Assembly (NCBI GenBank): GCA_027596075.1
Contig: JADGJC010000238.1
Span: 45,168-65,251 of the forward strand
DNA: 20,084 nucleotides
DNA from: Rhizophlyctis rosea
Taxonomy: Eukaryota > Chytridiomycota > Chytridiomycetes > Rhizophlyctidales > Rhizophlyctidaceae
Direction: 5' to 3'
This document shows positions 1 to 10,640 of the stretch, in pieces. How positions within the stretch are numbered: position 1 is the stretch's first letter; the number at the start of each line of letters is the position of its first letter. The position numbers were made by a program, and so were the translations under genes. Under the pieces are notes generated by a model that saw only the letters and a list, made by a program, of their open reading frames with translations, ran no database searches and was not told where the DNA came from.

Positions 1-977
1 AATGTTCATACTGACTTCTCTCTTCGACCTCTCGTGCCACGTTTCCAACGATTCAGGGGGACCTTGTCGTTAGTACGAACACCCACAACAACGACAAACC
101 CCATTCCATCGTCCGCTGTTACAGTGATAATGTCACAAACTATGAACTCATAGCCAGCTTCAATTGAGGCTGATATGACTTTTGATCAACACTCAAACTT
201 TTTCTCGTCCGCAAGCATGTTCTCCAAAATGTGCTACATTCAACAGACCAGCGGGCAGTTATGGTAGTAATGTGGTGAGATGCACACCTTCCATTCAACA
301 TGAAGCCAACCCTTCCCCAAATTTTCTTTGCACGTTCCAGATTGAACCGGACCCCGACTTCCCACACCTGAGTGTAGGGACTGCCATGATGTACTCTATC
401 AAGGACTCAATGTGAAGCGTACCGTCGACTCTGAGAACTTGGACACCATAATGCAGCTTGCTGTTTCCCGGCGGGATGGACACCCATCCTTTCGAAGAGC
501 TATTATTGCAATTTCTGTTCCCTCTACTTTTTGCTCCCTTTTTCGACATGTCGGATGGAGGTTCATATCAGTAAATGTTGTCCGGGTTTTTGGAGAACTT
601 GGAGATTCTAGACAACGTCCCACACTCGACTCTGTTCTGTGTTCTCCTCAAAGGCGCCAGCACGTCTCTGTCGGAGAAAGAATGCCTTCACTATGAGGAA
701 AATTCACCCTCATTACGGGGATTGAATCCCTAGTTACGGTTGACCCAGTTTGGAAGCTAACCGTGTACTTCATTCAGTTGGAGGGCACGAAACTATTGAA
801 TGTTTGTTAGGTGAAATCATTTTTTCCCCTCTGTCTATTCATTGCCCCTTGCATCCTGAGTTAGCTAATTATTGCAATTTTCGACCAGGGATCGCTCAGT
901 CTGCCGCAGCCTGTGTTTGTCCACTGTCTGCCAGTTGATGTCACACTCACCAGTCCTTGATTCCACTCCCCACTCTA
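1..977. other. No convincing gene (left edge)
   Basis: Only ORFs below 100 codons occur, overlapping on both strands, with no domain, repeat array or RNA gene visible. Confidence 0.5.
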
Positions 978-1283
978 CTATTTCCTTGCAACATCGTTTG
1001 TCTCTCCCGTGCCTCCGTCGCGGATCGATGAATTGACAATCATTACATGCAGCGAAATGCCATTGAGCTGTGCACTCTTTTCAAGCACTGCTCGACTCTC
1101 CTGCAGCAAGAGGGGACGAGAGTGATACCACGTGTTCTGTGAGAAGTAATATTTTTTCTTTGCAATTCTCATCGTGGGTGCTCTCACATGGACTATCTGT
1201 GGTTTTAACAACTGAGAGATGTCAGTAAGAAGAGGAAATCCAGGCGTGACGTTCGTTGGAGGGGAATAGTTGCGTATAGACAC
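978..1283 (-). pseudogene. Unrecognised coding-like relic exon
   Basis: A minus-strand open frame of 101 codons ends TAG at 978-980. Just upstream of 1283 the minus strand reads GTGTTAG, an acceptor-like sequence, so this could be a single exon of a larger lost gene. There is no ATG at the left end of the frame and no recognisable motif. Codon use looks more coding-like than the surrounding DNA, but the evidence is weak. Confidence 0.18.
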
Positions 1284-3341
1284 CTAACACGATTCAGCTA
1301 TGTTTCACTGTGCGCGATTCGGGGTTGATGATCAAGGTTCATATCAAGCTGAGAGCAACTCAGGCAGAGTAGTAGAGAGTGACCGAATTGATTGATTCCG
1401 CCATTTGCTGTTGCGACTTTTTGGTCTGCCGAGCTTACAGTGGGCTTTTCGCTGAATTTCTCTATGAACCTTTCGTGCAGGAATCTTTGTTGGCACCCAC
1501 AAACATCTAACAAAATATTGAATGGCTGTCATATCTGATTTGGTCGTCAACTACAGTGAGTGATTCCATCGGGGGACTCATACCCTCATGGGCAGCTTTA
1601 CTCAGCCCGACATGACGGGATAGAGGTCTCGTCCAAGTTCGAATCCTTTTTCCCTCCGGGCCGAGTGACATTTTCGCAGATGCTAATCCGATCTGTTCAG
1701 CCTGGTCGTTGGCAGAAGCTTACATGGGGGCCTCATGGAGTCTTCCGGACTTTCTGGACTTTTGATTGAAATCGTGCTACGCTCATACCACAGCCTTGAC
1801 CGATATTCCAGACCTGAATGAATAAGATCGTTCCAGTTACAGCTTTGCTCTGGTGTTGCGTCATGCGAAAATATTCGGTGGATTACCATTTGATCGTCAA
1901 CCCGCCTGACGTTCCGATTTTGGCAAAGAAAAATTGAGTCTTTTCTCCCGCACTTTCCGTTCTTTCGGCATCGTGTCTTCACGGTTCCGAAAGTACCAAA
2001 AGAATGTCACAACAATCTGTCGTTGTCGTAAGTGCCCTGGCACGGCGCTCAGAGTACCCTCTAACGGCATGAAGAGAGTTGCACTCATGTCAAAGCATAC
2101 TCGCCGTTAGAGGGTACAGCAGTGCAGGAGCTGATCACCACTGGAGCTGATCCAGGAATTTCTTCGGAGGCACTATCGATGGTGCTTTGGTTAGACTCAT
2201 TTTTCGTCACTTTCGTCCAACTTTTGTCGTTTCAAGTGAGTGCTGTGGTGTGCTCATCACCTGTTTGGACCAATCGAGCCAGCCAAGAAGAATGGAGTTG
2301 CAAAGTACTCAGCTCCCGTAGCAGCCAAACAGGGGAGTGTTAACATCCAAACGCCAAACCAGCATTCCATCTTTCGTTCCTTTCAATTTTGCAATGCCAC
2401 GATATTTTATCCTACTCAATATCAACGCGACATGCTGAAGTCAATCACGAGTCGAAGATAATCGGTTAGTTGAGTCCGCCAACTTACTCAACTTGGCTTT
2501 TGTGTGGAGCATTCCGCTCTTTTGTCGTTTTATTTTTCTCTTTTGGAATGACGAATGAGTGCGTTTCGACGCCCAACAGAATCAATGTCGTTGAGTCTTT
2601 CGCAACTCGGCGGGGGCTTACTGTATATGTTTAGCTAATGATGTTCTGGCTGACTCACGCTGGAGAACGAATCGATTGCTTTGATCTCACTCGCGGTCTG
2701 CGACTCACCGGGGAGCTTGAGTGGTACTCGTTTCTCACGTGGGTATTGAGTAAGGACTTCTTCGATTTTTGCGCCTTTGGGACGGTCATTGTGGGTTTTG
2801 GTATGACAGGAACATCTACATCTAGCAACTCCAACGGTAAAGGGTTTTGGGCGACGGGCACTGGATGGTAAGGTTACTCATCCGGGTTCCATCTATTTAA
2901 GTTATCTACTCTTTGTGTCTTTAGGGGAGAGAAGCACATGGACGTGGCATCAATGCATTGACGGTCATCACAATACAAAATGATGAGCGCCTAGAATTTG
3001 GTCCTCTGCTCCTTTCTTTTCAAGCGTGAGATGTTGGCGCATCTATCCCGTCCTCGTTGGTCACTTATAATCGTTCTCTGTGGCATTCGATGCACATGCT
3101 GTCCAGTCAATGACCACGTCGCTTCATGACTGACTCTTGAACTGGTGGGACCTGATATACTTCATATGGAGTCAGGATTGCTGATTCTGCTCGGCACGCG
3201 TTGGTTCGCTTTTCTGTCATCTTTCGAGCGGCCTTCTATCAGGATTGTCGGGTATCATAGATGCCAAACGTTCGCGAAAGAAAAGCAGGACCAGCTTCGA
3301 ATCGGGATCGATAGGCAGGGCAGTCCCTCTCCCCCATCAGA
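1284..3341. other. Non-coding stretch apart from the 2054-2117 inverted repeat
   Basis: ORFs are all under 100 codons on both strands and show no recognisable motif. A T-rich interval (about 2500-2560) and a possible decayed exon near 2640-2870 are the only local differences. I see no promoter, tRNA or tandem repeat. Confidence 0.45.
2054..2117. repeat. Perfect 15-bp inverted repeat with 34-base loop
   Basis: GTACCCTCTAACGGC (2054-2068) is the exact reverse complement of GCCGTTAGAGGGTAC (2103-2117). The spacing would allow a stable hairpin in RNA or a cruciform in DNA. No ORF of note crosses it. It could be a remnant of a small fold-back element or a structured transcript. Confidence 0.7.
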
Positions 3342-3373
3342 CATCTGCAAAACACCCCAATGCCCGGCGTGTG

Positions 3374-3421
3374 CCCGGAGAGTGCCCGCAGAGCATTGAG
3401 CACTCAGGGGCACTCTCCGGG
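3374..3421. repeat. GC-rich perfect 14-bp hairpin (left end of MITE-like element)
   Basis: CCCGGAGAGTGCCC at 3374-3387 and its exact reverse complement at 3408-3421 are separated by 20 bases. The same core recurs inverted at 3877-3904 at the opposite end of the putative element. Confidence 0.75.
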
Positions 3422-3876
3422 ATTGTTCGGCGTGCGCGAGCTGTAATGGCTGCACACAGAGTGTACGCCAAGAGTGTCCGTTGTGCGCATTTTCCGGCAG
3501 GACGCCCTTTGAATCTCTTGCTTGCCCCTGTGGGACTTAGTGAATTTTGAGCCTCCGAAATACCTGGCACAGCTATCTGTACCATTCGGGTGTGGACGCG
3601 TCACTGACATAAAATTACAACAAGCTCCGTTGGTGGAGGCGGTGGTGACCCCATCAGGATGTCCCCGATGCGCGTCCTGGTCCTGGTTCGACCCTCGCAC
3701 AGTTCATTTTTTTTGTTTTGGAGAGACAGGGGCATTGTTTGTACAACCGGAAAGGGAACAGGGGTGGATATATTTTTGCTTTAGAGCAGCTGTCGGAGCA
3801 CTGTTCCAAAGATTTATCGACAACCTCGCCGGGCATGTAGCGGGCACTTTCCGGCATTGGGTTTTTGCCGGTAGCG

Positions 3877-3904
3877 GGTGCCGGAGAGCACTCTCCGGGG
3901 CACC
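3877..3904. repeat. GC-rich hairpin (right end of MITE-like element)
   Basis: GGTGCCGGAGAG (3877-3888) faces CTCTCCGGGGCACC (3891-3904) across a two-base spacer. The arms pair except for two extra G residues. It is followed by a run of six T (3905-3911 region), so a hairpin terminator is possible in principle. The link with the left-end hairpin favours a repeat-element origin. Confidence 0.6.
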
Positions 3905-4210
3905 CTTTTTTCCTAAGACGTGATTTGCAGATGGAAGTCTTGATTCCTGTGCACTGTCCCTTTTCGACAAACATCAAGGCCATGCAACGTACTCACCGTG
4001 TCCAAAACATTTTCGTAATCACTACGGAGCGATAGAATTGAATTGGTCTTCCGTGCTATAGTTGACGGCACTGGGTATCAGTTCAATCACAGAGGATGGG
4101 GAATGTTCGGGACTTTCTTTTCGGATGAACCCAGGCAAAAAGACGGCGTGCCGCTACAACGGAAGTGAATGGGATCTTGAGATAGGGGGTGTTACCTCTT
4201 GCGTCCTCCT

Positions 4211-4928
4211 ATGGGGTGGTTAATGATGAAATGGATTTTTGGTTTTGATGAGGTGTCAAAAGTGGCTGACACATGGAGACGCGCAAAACAAAACATTGGG
4301 ACCCGACTTCGATTGATGATGAATGACAGCGGGGATAGGTACTTCACACGTATTCGGCGCCTTGCACTCTTAAAGGATTGGCTCCCGGATGGTTTCATTG
4401 TGTCCACTGCGGCATGTGGACGAGGAGCAAATTCAACTAGAAATATCATCACCGGAATGCGCTGCGGCAGCGTCCATGAATTTGCTCTTCGTACGGAATA
4501 TGAAGTACATGAAGTAATGGATTATGGTGGGGTTCAAGCATGTGCGGAGAGCCTTGTCTGGGCTCCCCGCTCAGTACTTGACAGCTGTGCTGAGTTGCGT
4601 GCACTTGACCGAGATCTGGACAACCATTTTCTTCCGCCTGACCACCCGTGGTTTCTTTTGATCTTGATATACCCGTTCGTCCAACACATCGTGGGTACGC
4701 CTCACATACGGATGCGCTTGGCTATCGGACATGAGATAGAAGCGAGCAAAGTGGTTGTAAGTTTGATTCAACATGGTGTATTCACTGTGCTCCTCGTCCG
4801 ATATTGCAAACCCACATCAACTCTCCCTTGTCCAAAGTGAAGTGCCTAAGCTTCGACAGGAGTATTTGTTGACCGAAACGCGGATTCACCCCAAAGGCAG
4901 AGCAATGCATTCGTTAATTTCTTATTAA
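4211..4928 (+). CDS. Unrecognised coding-like orphan gene, possibly with one intron
   Basis: An open frame from ATG 4211 runs 209 codons to TGA 4838-4840, the longest uninterrupted ORF outside the CBM1 gene. Codon use looks coding, with many G-starting codons and few rare repeats. A perfect donor GTAAGT sits at 4757 and an acceptor GACAG ends at 4859; splicing there keeps frame (phase 0) and gives 204 codons with a stop at 4926-4928. Visible features are a Trp/Met-rich start, an Arg/Leu-rich segment (about residues 35-65), and a hydrophobic patch (WFLLILIYPFV, near residue 150). I do not recognise a family, and there is no signal peptide. No clear promoter is visible and an upstream acceptor-like AG exists near 4185, so the true start could lie further upstream. 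It may also be a decayed exon. Expected chance ORFs of this length in 20 kb are few but not zero. Confidence 0.35.
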
Positions 4929-5877
4929 GGGACTGTTCAAATTCTGCTTGATGATTTTCACATTCCCCCTCGCGTAGGTCAGCGTATCAGCACATTTAAG
5001 TCGCCATCTCTTGTGGATAACTTATCTAATATACACGGACTGAATGTGCCCAAGCACGTCGCATGTCCCATTTTGTCATAGATCGTAAAGGCTCTTTTTT
5101 GCTTTAGCTGTTGATGTGGGACTGCAATGCAGCTACTTCTACTACCTCAGTGGCGCATTGTCTCCGACGCTGTCACCATCTCAGAACCCATGCAGTCTAT
5201 GTGGTGCTAATGTCTCCACATTCCGCAATCAAGGAGGTCATGAGGACACGCTTCTTACAATGGATTACCGTGTATCAGTTCATGGAGATGACTGCAGAGT
5301 GGCGGGGTTGCCACTGCACTCATTCCAGAAAGTGCGACACCTTATCATATACGTTGATTTGTGTTGCGAGTACGTCACATACAAACAAACGTGGAAGGCA
5401 AAATGAAAGCTGACTAGCAATCAAGTGTGCATCAGCAGATAGCCCAGCCAATTCTATTTTTCAAAGACTAGCCAGCGATCTGGATAGCTCGAGCACGCTC
5501 ATGGGGCATGGCTCGGTCTGGTATCACAATTCCTTGACTTATCAACAAGCAAACGCCCGCTCTTACTCAAGACTCATCATTAAGGTGTTTAATGTTGCAA
5601 CCTGGAGAGCTCGCCAGCATCCACGTCTTGGCCTCAAAATGGTACAGATCATTCTTTTTTTGAACTAGTCATCCAATTGCTCCATCTCATTTTCCCGGAC
5701 AATCACAGCTTTATGTACGCTGTTTTTACCCATGCAAAGCCTTTACCGAACAGTCAAAGTACTCAAATTTGACATTTTAGAAAACATGATGGCATCATGT
5801 AGTGGTGCAATTTAGCCTCCCCATCCTTTGTCGTGGAGCCTTGTGCACCATATATCTGACACGGCGCAACATGCTGT
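4929..5877. other. No convincing gene
   Basis: Two overlapping ORFs of about 100 codons (5111-5413 and 5116-5406) occupy different frames of the same DNA and neither looks like a known protein. The remainder is open to neither strand for long. Confidence 0.45.
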
Positions 5878-6207
5878 ATGGATAGATATTCTCCTCATAC
5901 TCATATTGACATGGCTCTTGATGTGTCAAAGATCAATCAAACCTTGTTGAATGCTTATAACACCTCCAACTTCTTGGTTTTTGCAAAAGAAGAGCAAAAA
6001 CCGCCTTGCGTGTTGACGCATTTAGGCTTCATTGATCAATATCGTGGAGCTGACAAAAGGCAACTTGCTTCCTTGTCGTTATGTTCACAACGTTCGATGA
6101 GGCTTATAGACAGGGCTCAACCGCTCGCTACTCAGCATCTGTTTGGAAGCATATTTGCTGACGCACCCGCCGCATTCCATTTCACTGCTCTCTCGGCGAC
6201 AGGTTGA
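5878..6207 (+). pseudogene. Possible F-box-like protein fragment
   Basis: This open frame of 109 codons starts near 5878 (first ATG at 5911) and ends TGA 6205-6207. Residues about 60-95 read ADKRQLASLSLCSQRS followed by AQPLATQHLFGSIF. This resembles the second half of fungal F-box motifs (LASLSLVCRR..AQPLLFRHI type), where the domain binds Skp1 in SCF ubiquitin ligases. The usual LP.E(L/I) N-terminal half is not seen. Nothing downstream in the same frame continues as a repeat domain, so this would be a truncated copy. The match is by pattern only and rests on about 30 residues. Confidence 0.3.
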
Positions 6208-6729
6208 CGATGGAATGCTGTTGAGTTCTGTTGCCAACGCATTGTGAAGTTCAGGATGGGAGATTTAACAACCTTTTTGTTACGTCATTTTCTTCGCTTC
6301 ACGAGATAATGAACATGCCTATGTACTGATGGTGGGATGTGCAATGTATCGCTAAACGAGGAATGATTGTCCATAGGTGGCATTGTATGGCGCCAATTTA
6401 CGTAAAAATAGAAGTTTCGCATCTCACGGCTCAATCTCGACTCTCCGCTCTCATAGGTCCACGAGCAACAACTACATTGATTAGTACCATTGGGGAATGA
6501 GAGAACAGAATTGCGAACACCAGTTGTTGCGACATAGTGATGAACGATTGAGCTGTTTGTCCGAGACGCCAGTCATTCGACACTTTCGACGTTCGCCAAC
6601 CGTGTAGGGTGCATCTCTGGTCAAACGACAACAATGACGATCAAATGTAATATGACCCGCTTTTCATTCTTTTTACGTTGGCATTGGCGCTTCGATGTAA
6701 ACTTTTTATAGCTGAAACGTCGCAAACAG

Positions 6730-7065
6730 GTGCACCAAGATGATTGGTTGCCTTCCATTCCCTGGGTGCGTGTTGCTGAGGCTAATCAAACGAGCAGAAT
6801 GGAACAAAAAGGTAGCGTATGTGTGACACAAGAAGCTCATCGTAGACGTCCTTCTATGACGGTATCCAACTTACAACTTACGAAAGAACCCTTCAAGGCC
6901 GGAGTTGTCAGACCTCAACCATTGACGCTCGACGCTCGTTCTTACCGGAAACCACAACCGTTAGCTTCTTCCCCTTTTCAAATCCATCGAACTGTTAAGC
7001 TTCGACATGATGAAGTTAACTGTCCGCATCATAACAATCTCCCCCCAAACACACAATTCTTATGA
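6730..7065 (+). CDS. Unrecognised small coding-like ORF or exon
   Basis: An open frame of about 111 codons, with first ATG at 6799, ends TGA at 7063-7065. The bases just before 6730 (AACAG after a T-rich stretch with GCTGAAAC) look like a splice acceptor, so 6730 could be an exon start rather than a GTG start. The product is polar and Pro/Gln/Arg-rich, with no membrane segment and no recognisable domain. Whether it is a real gene, a relic exon or chance is open. Confidence 0.22.
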   Translation: MHQDDWLPSIPWVRVAEANQTSRMEQKGSVCVTQEAHRRRPSMTVSNLQLTKEPFKAGVVRPQPLTLDARSYRKPQPLASSPFQIHRTVKLRHDEVNCPHHNNLPPNTQFL

Positions 7066-7220
7066 TTGCAGTTTGGTCATTGTGGACGATTCGCCATGGG
7101 CACTTCTTCTACCTGCGACTTTCATCCTGTCCTACCAAACTCATATACAGTCCCGTTACGCAAGCTCACCGCTTTTAGACTTGGTTTTAGTCAAAAAGTC
7201 ATGGTTGTCCTTCGAGTCTC

Positions 7221-7442
7221 TCACAAACCCTTGCTAATTGTTTGAGGCAATCTTTGTCCTCTATATTCTATTGTGTCAGTTGATAAACAGCTAAATGCAA
7301 GAGATTTGATGATGGTCAGAAAAATTTGACTGCAGAGATAAACAGCTCCCACGGTGATGAAACATATTAGGAGTATTAGCACTCCTGCAAACCAGCCAGC
7401 CAATGATGTTTTTAGACATCGTGAACGTGTACTGCGGCACAA
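7221..7442 (-). other. Short ORF with one or two potential membrane segments
   Basis: Minus-strand frame of 73 codons without an ATG start. The middle is strongly hydrophobic (WFAGVLILLICFITVGAVYLC, then FLTIIKSLAF), like one or two transmembrane helices, and the tail is polar. An acceptor-like TTTGCAG precedes part of it. Possibly an exon remnant of a membrane protein; no family recognised. Confidence 0.18.
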
Positions 7443-9989
7443 CCATTGTCACGGAGGACACTCAATCCCAGTGAATGCACCCCAATGCGTCAACTTCATA
7501 CTTGCCACTTTCCTTTTTGCAACATCTCAAATGGTCATTATCGAAGCGGTTGAAATATTCTGAAAAGAACGGTCGCTAAGCCACAAAAGAGATATGAGGA
7601 TTATCCCATGTACAGCGCGAAGCTGATGCTCAGCAAGCTTGGGACGAAGAGCCTAAAGACACATTCTTATACTGCCTGTGTTTTGAAAATGGATTGGAGG
7701 AACCAGAGTTACCACATTCAGAGAAAAATGCAAACCAGCACAAACGGGCGACGCCCACGGTATCCACGTCAATTGACCTCAGCAGATGATTTCTAGACCT
7801 GTAGCAGGTGAAGTGAGTGATGCAACATAAATCTGATCTCCATTACCATACCCGCGTCTGTAAGCGCAACACGGTCGGCGGTGTTGACCATGCAAGAACA
7901 ATCTGTATGGGATGAAGCAGACCTTGCGAATGTCGATGTTTGTGAAGGACGGAAGTGGACAACGGCCGAACGTTTGATACACTATTTGAAATTGTGCGGT
8001 CTTGTTTGATTGACAGAGGGAAAAAAGGGCCCCACTATTGGGGGAATTACGTTGATTCCTTTCTATTGAACAAACCGTTTGTTGCAACAGGCGTAGTGTC
8101 ATAATATGTACACATCTGAGCGCATTTAATGAATACATTCAACACCCACATAGCAAACTTTCTGCCAAAATATGGGTACAGTGTTAAATGTTGTGACTGG
8201 TGAAAAAAAGGGGGTATTGCATCACGATTGAAGATGAACTGACAGACCCTTAACAGAGTCCTCATTCACCATCCGTCCTGAACCACCAGCACCTGGCCGA
8301 AATAAATGGAGTTCAACTTGGGATTCATTAACATCCGGCGTTTGATTGATCTTCCTCATGGGATGCTGAATGTGATTTGAACTAAGCACGATGGGTTATG
8401 GAGTTCCGAGCGGCCTTGACTCGAAATGCACAGCAAACGAGGTATGAATGCTCAAACTTAGGCGTCATTTGGAAACCGCAGCGGGCAATTTGCGATCAGC
8501 CAAACATGGTAGAACTTGTTCGTTCCCTTCTCAAGTGCATTTCCTAACAGAGAGGTGCCGTACAAACTGTCAGTCGTATGTCGTAGACGTGCTTTCAATT
8601 CGCATACATCGATATTCCTCAAGCGAACATGCACGCCTTTGCTTGAACACGGACCTTTGCGTTAGCAAGTCAGACAACTGCACATTAAGTCAAATGATGA
8701 GTACGAGAGACTAACATGTTGTTAAATGCATCAGTTGCTATTTTCAATAAGCATCAATTGAAATCGCTCATCCTGTGGCCTGCGCAGTTCTTTTTTCAGC
8801 TTGCAGACATCGGCTCAATGTTGAGTACTGTGCACGTTGCTGACGCATTTGGTGTAGGCAAATGTTCCAACAGGTTTGACGGATGCGACAAACCATCCTG
8901 GAAAACTCCCATCCCGCACAAGAACCTGCTGAACATATGACTCTCTACATAACTTGATCGCCTTTGTCCGCTGTTTTGCAAAAACCCGGTAGCGTTGCGT
9001 TCTCACTATGTGTTGCTTGTGAGCCGTTAAAAAAAGAAAACCCAAAATTGTATGGCCATAAAGTTGTGAGAAATACTCAACCAATGAGACGCTGTTTGTG
9101 GACAGGAGGTGTTGTCACATTTCTATGTCGTCCGTGATGGATAAACAAAGGTTGAGCCTTTAAGAATATGACCCCATTCGGACGTCCTGAATATGACCGC
9201 GACGCTGCTGCTGTTAGACGGTGCCGACACCCATTTCAATCTATCACCTCTTGTGACGACCACGTTCTTCTGTTGTTTTAGATGCCTCAGCTTGATTGCC
9301 GTCAATTTTGTAAGACATCTGAGTGATCATGAATATGAAGACTGAACAAGCGAGTGTATATCTATGGCGAACAAGGTACAGAAAGATCTGCCCGTCGCTA
9401 AGTCAACGATTTGCAAACCGTTTGACTAAGGACGACTTGCATTTCAAAAACGCTATTTCTGACACCGAACATTATATTCGGAAGAACTCATCTCAGCTCT
9501 GAGGCCTCTTTCAGCAGGGAAAGAGAATCATCAGACAAACACTTGTGACGTTTGTATTGGCGACTGCCGTCGGGGCACAAAAAAACATCGTGTGCAGATG
9601 AGCTGATTGTGTCCTCAATGTTGCGCATCACTCGTTTCGGAAATGCAACTTTCTACATATGGGGAATTGATAAGTGGGTAGCATGCAAGCTAGCACTGCT
9701 GCCCGAACAGAATGGTAGTCATTATCACTCCCATGCATGACGTAAGGATGCAATTCACTATATATAGGAGTTTCCGCAAGCAAGCCATCAGCTCCGCTTC
9801 GCATGCTTGCCCAATCTATACACTCGTGTTTTGAAGGTCATGGTCGAACCGGACGACAATTGGGGCAAAAGTCCGATTTTGTTGACAAATCGTTGGACAA
9901 TCCACGTGCATCTCAAAATGTACAGTGCAGCCAGGGGAAAGGGCCGTACTCACCTACACAACTGAAAATGTTCGTTGCTCTTTCCCTCA
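7443..9989. other. Long stretch without a supported gene
   Basis: The largest ORF is 119 codons (7779-8138, minus) and is unrecognised. Two consecutive plus-strand ORFs at 8448-8714 and 8716-8940 lie in different frames without known motifs. A TATA-like ACTATATATAGG (9757-9768) lies about 35 bases before an ATG at 9804 that opens a 79-codon ORF. That arrangement is promoter-like but unsupported otherwise. Confidence 0.4.
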
Positions 9990-10298
9990 ATGCTCAATGC
10001 TGGGAATGCTATGAGTCCCAACGATCACAGCAAATCAATTGAGAAGCGAGATCGCAACTTTGTGGATGCCCCACTCCCCAGAAAAATCAAGGCAGGAGCA
10101 CCGCTCGCGACCTCTCAGTCGGAATGGTTCATCTCACCAGATGATAAAAGCAAAACCTCTTTTCCCAGTATGAGGGGTCGAGGCATGCGCGCACTCACCC
10201 CAATCAAAATTCACCCACCGTCTTTTGATTGCTGGGAGCAAGAACAAAAGACCTTCCCAACGCGAATCGTTTGCAATCACCAACATTTTCATCAATGA
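9990..10298 (+). CDS. Unrecognised small ORF upstream of the CBM1/TIL gene
   Basis: ATG at 9990 (alternative in-frame ATG at 10011) opens 102 codons ending TGA 10296-10298. The product is Lys/Arg/Ser/Pro-rich, without signal peptide or membrane helix, and its codon use looks coding-like. A TATA-like site lies about 220 bases upstream at 9757-9768. No family is recognised. It ends some 340 bases before the CBM1/TIL start on the same strand, so the DNA between holds that gene's promoter. It could be a real small gene, a first exon or a relic. Confidence 0.28.
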   Translation: MLNAGNAMSPNDHSKSIEKRDRNFVDAPLPRKIKAGAPLATSQSEWFISPDDKSKTSFPSMRGRGMRALTPIKIHPPSFDCWEQEQKTFPTRIVCNHQHFHQ

Positions 10299-10523
10299 TT
10301 ATGCAACGCGTGGCCGCCACATCGGGGGTGGAGGGGTCCGCGTGTCTTGCGGCTCCGAAACCTCCGACTCCAACCTTTGAACGGTCTGGTGGATCCGAAA
10401 ACCGGAGACAACCACCGACAAATCGTGGCAAACCTCCTTCCACTGGCCACTAATGCTTTTCTTTGCTTTTTGTGTTTGTGGGGTTCTGTTGCTTGTGCCT
10501 TGACCTGTCACGGATGATGCGAG

Positions 10524-10530
10524 TATAAAA
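10524..10530 (+). promoter_or_regulatory. TATA box of the CBM1/TIL gene
   Basis: TATAAAA lies about 110 bases before the ATG at 10641 and is followed by a C/T-rich stretch (about 10550-10570) where transcription could begin. Two short matches to the fungal carbon-repressor core SYGGRG occur upstream (GTGGAG at 10328-10333 and GTGGGG at 10478-10483). That core is so short that they may be chance. The TATA assignment itself is fairly secure because of its spacing and match. Confidence 0.6.
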
Positions 10531-10640
10531 GCTAAATGCCCCCTTGACGTTTCTATCCCCTTGTCCTCCAACCCTGGACGCAATCCAGGCCACTCAACCA
10601 AGTTCCTCCCCTCCGGCAAAACCCCCGACAAACTACAAAC

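Larger units (their letters stand above)
3342..3933. mobile_element. MITE-like element with terminal and subterminal inverted repeats
   Basis: The left end CATCTGCAAAACAC (3342-3355) and the right end GTGATTTGCAGATG (3920-3933) are inverted copies with 13 of 14 bases matching. Just inside both ends lie GC-rich hairpins built on the same core (CCGGAGAGTGC): 3374-3387 pairs perfectly with 3408-3421, and 3877-3888 pairs with 3891-3904 apart from two extra bases. A third match near the right end (about 3841-3870, inverted) repeats the AATGCC..GG..AGTGCCCGC pattern of the left end. No transposase is present and the longest internal ORF (3522-3923) is unrecognised, so a non-autonomous DNA element is the best description. 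A target-site duplication is not clear; only a GA dinucleotide flanks both ends. Single-copy coincidence of this structure is unlikely, but the class is unknown. Confidence 0.5.

Noticed and set aside
1628..1660. Possible tRNA B box (AAGTTCGAATCC)
   Set aside because: The arms around the TTCGAAT loop do not pair and no A box or acceptor stem is found upstream.
3680..3700. Possible tRNA B box (GGTTCGACCC)
   Set aside because: No T-stem pairing, no A box and no acceptor stem; it also lies inside the MITE-like element.
3877..3911. Hairpin followed by a T run as an intrinsic terminator
   Set aside because: Intrinsic terminators are bacterial, the window is fungal, and the hairpin has a matching partner at the other end of the repeat element.
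3522..3923. 133-codon plus-strand ORF, with minus-strand ORFs over the same bases
   Set aside because: It lies inside the MITE-like element and runs through its hairpin. Both strands are open and no transposase or other motif is visible.
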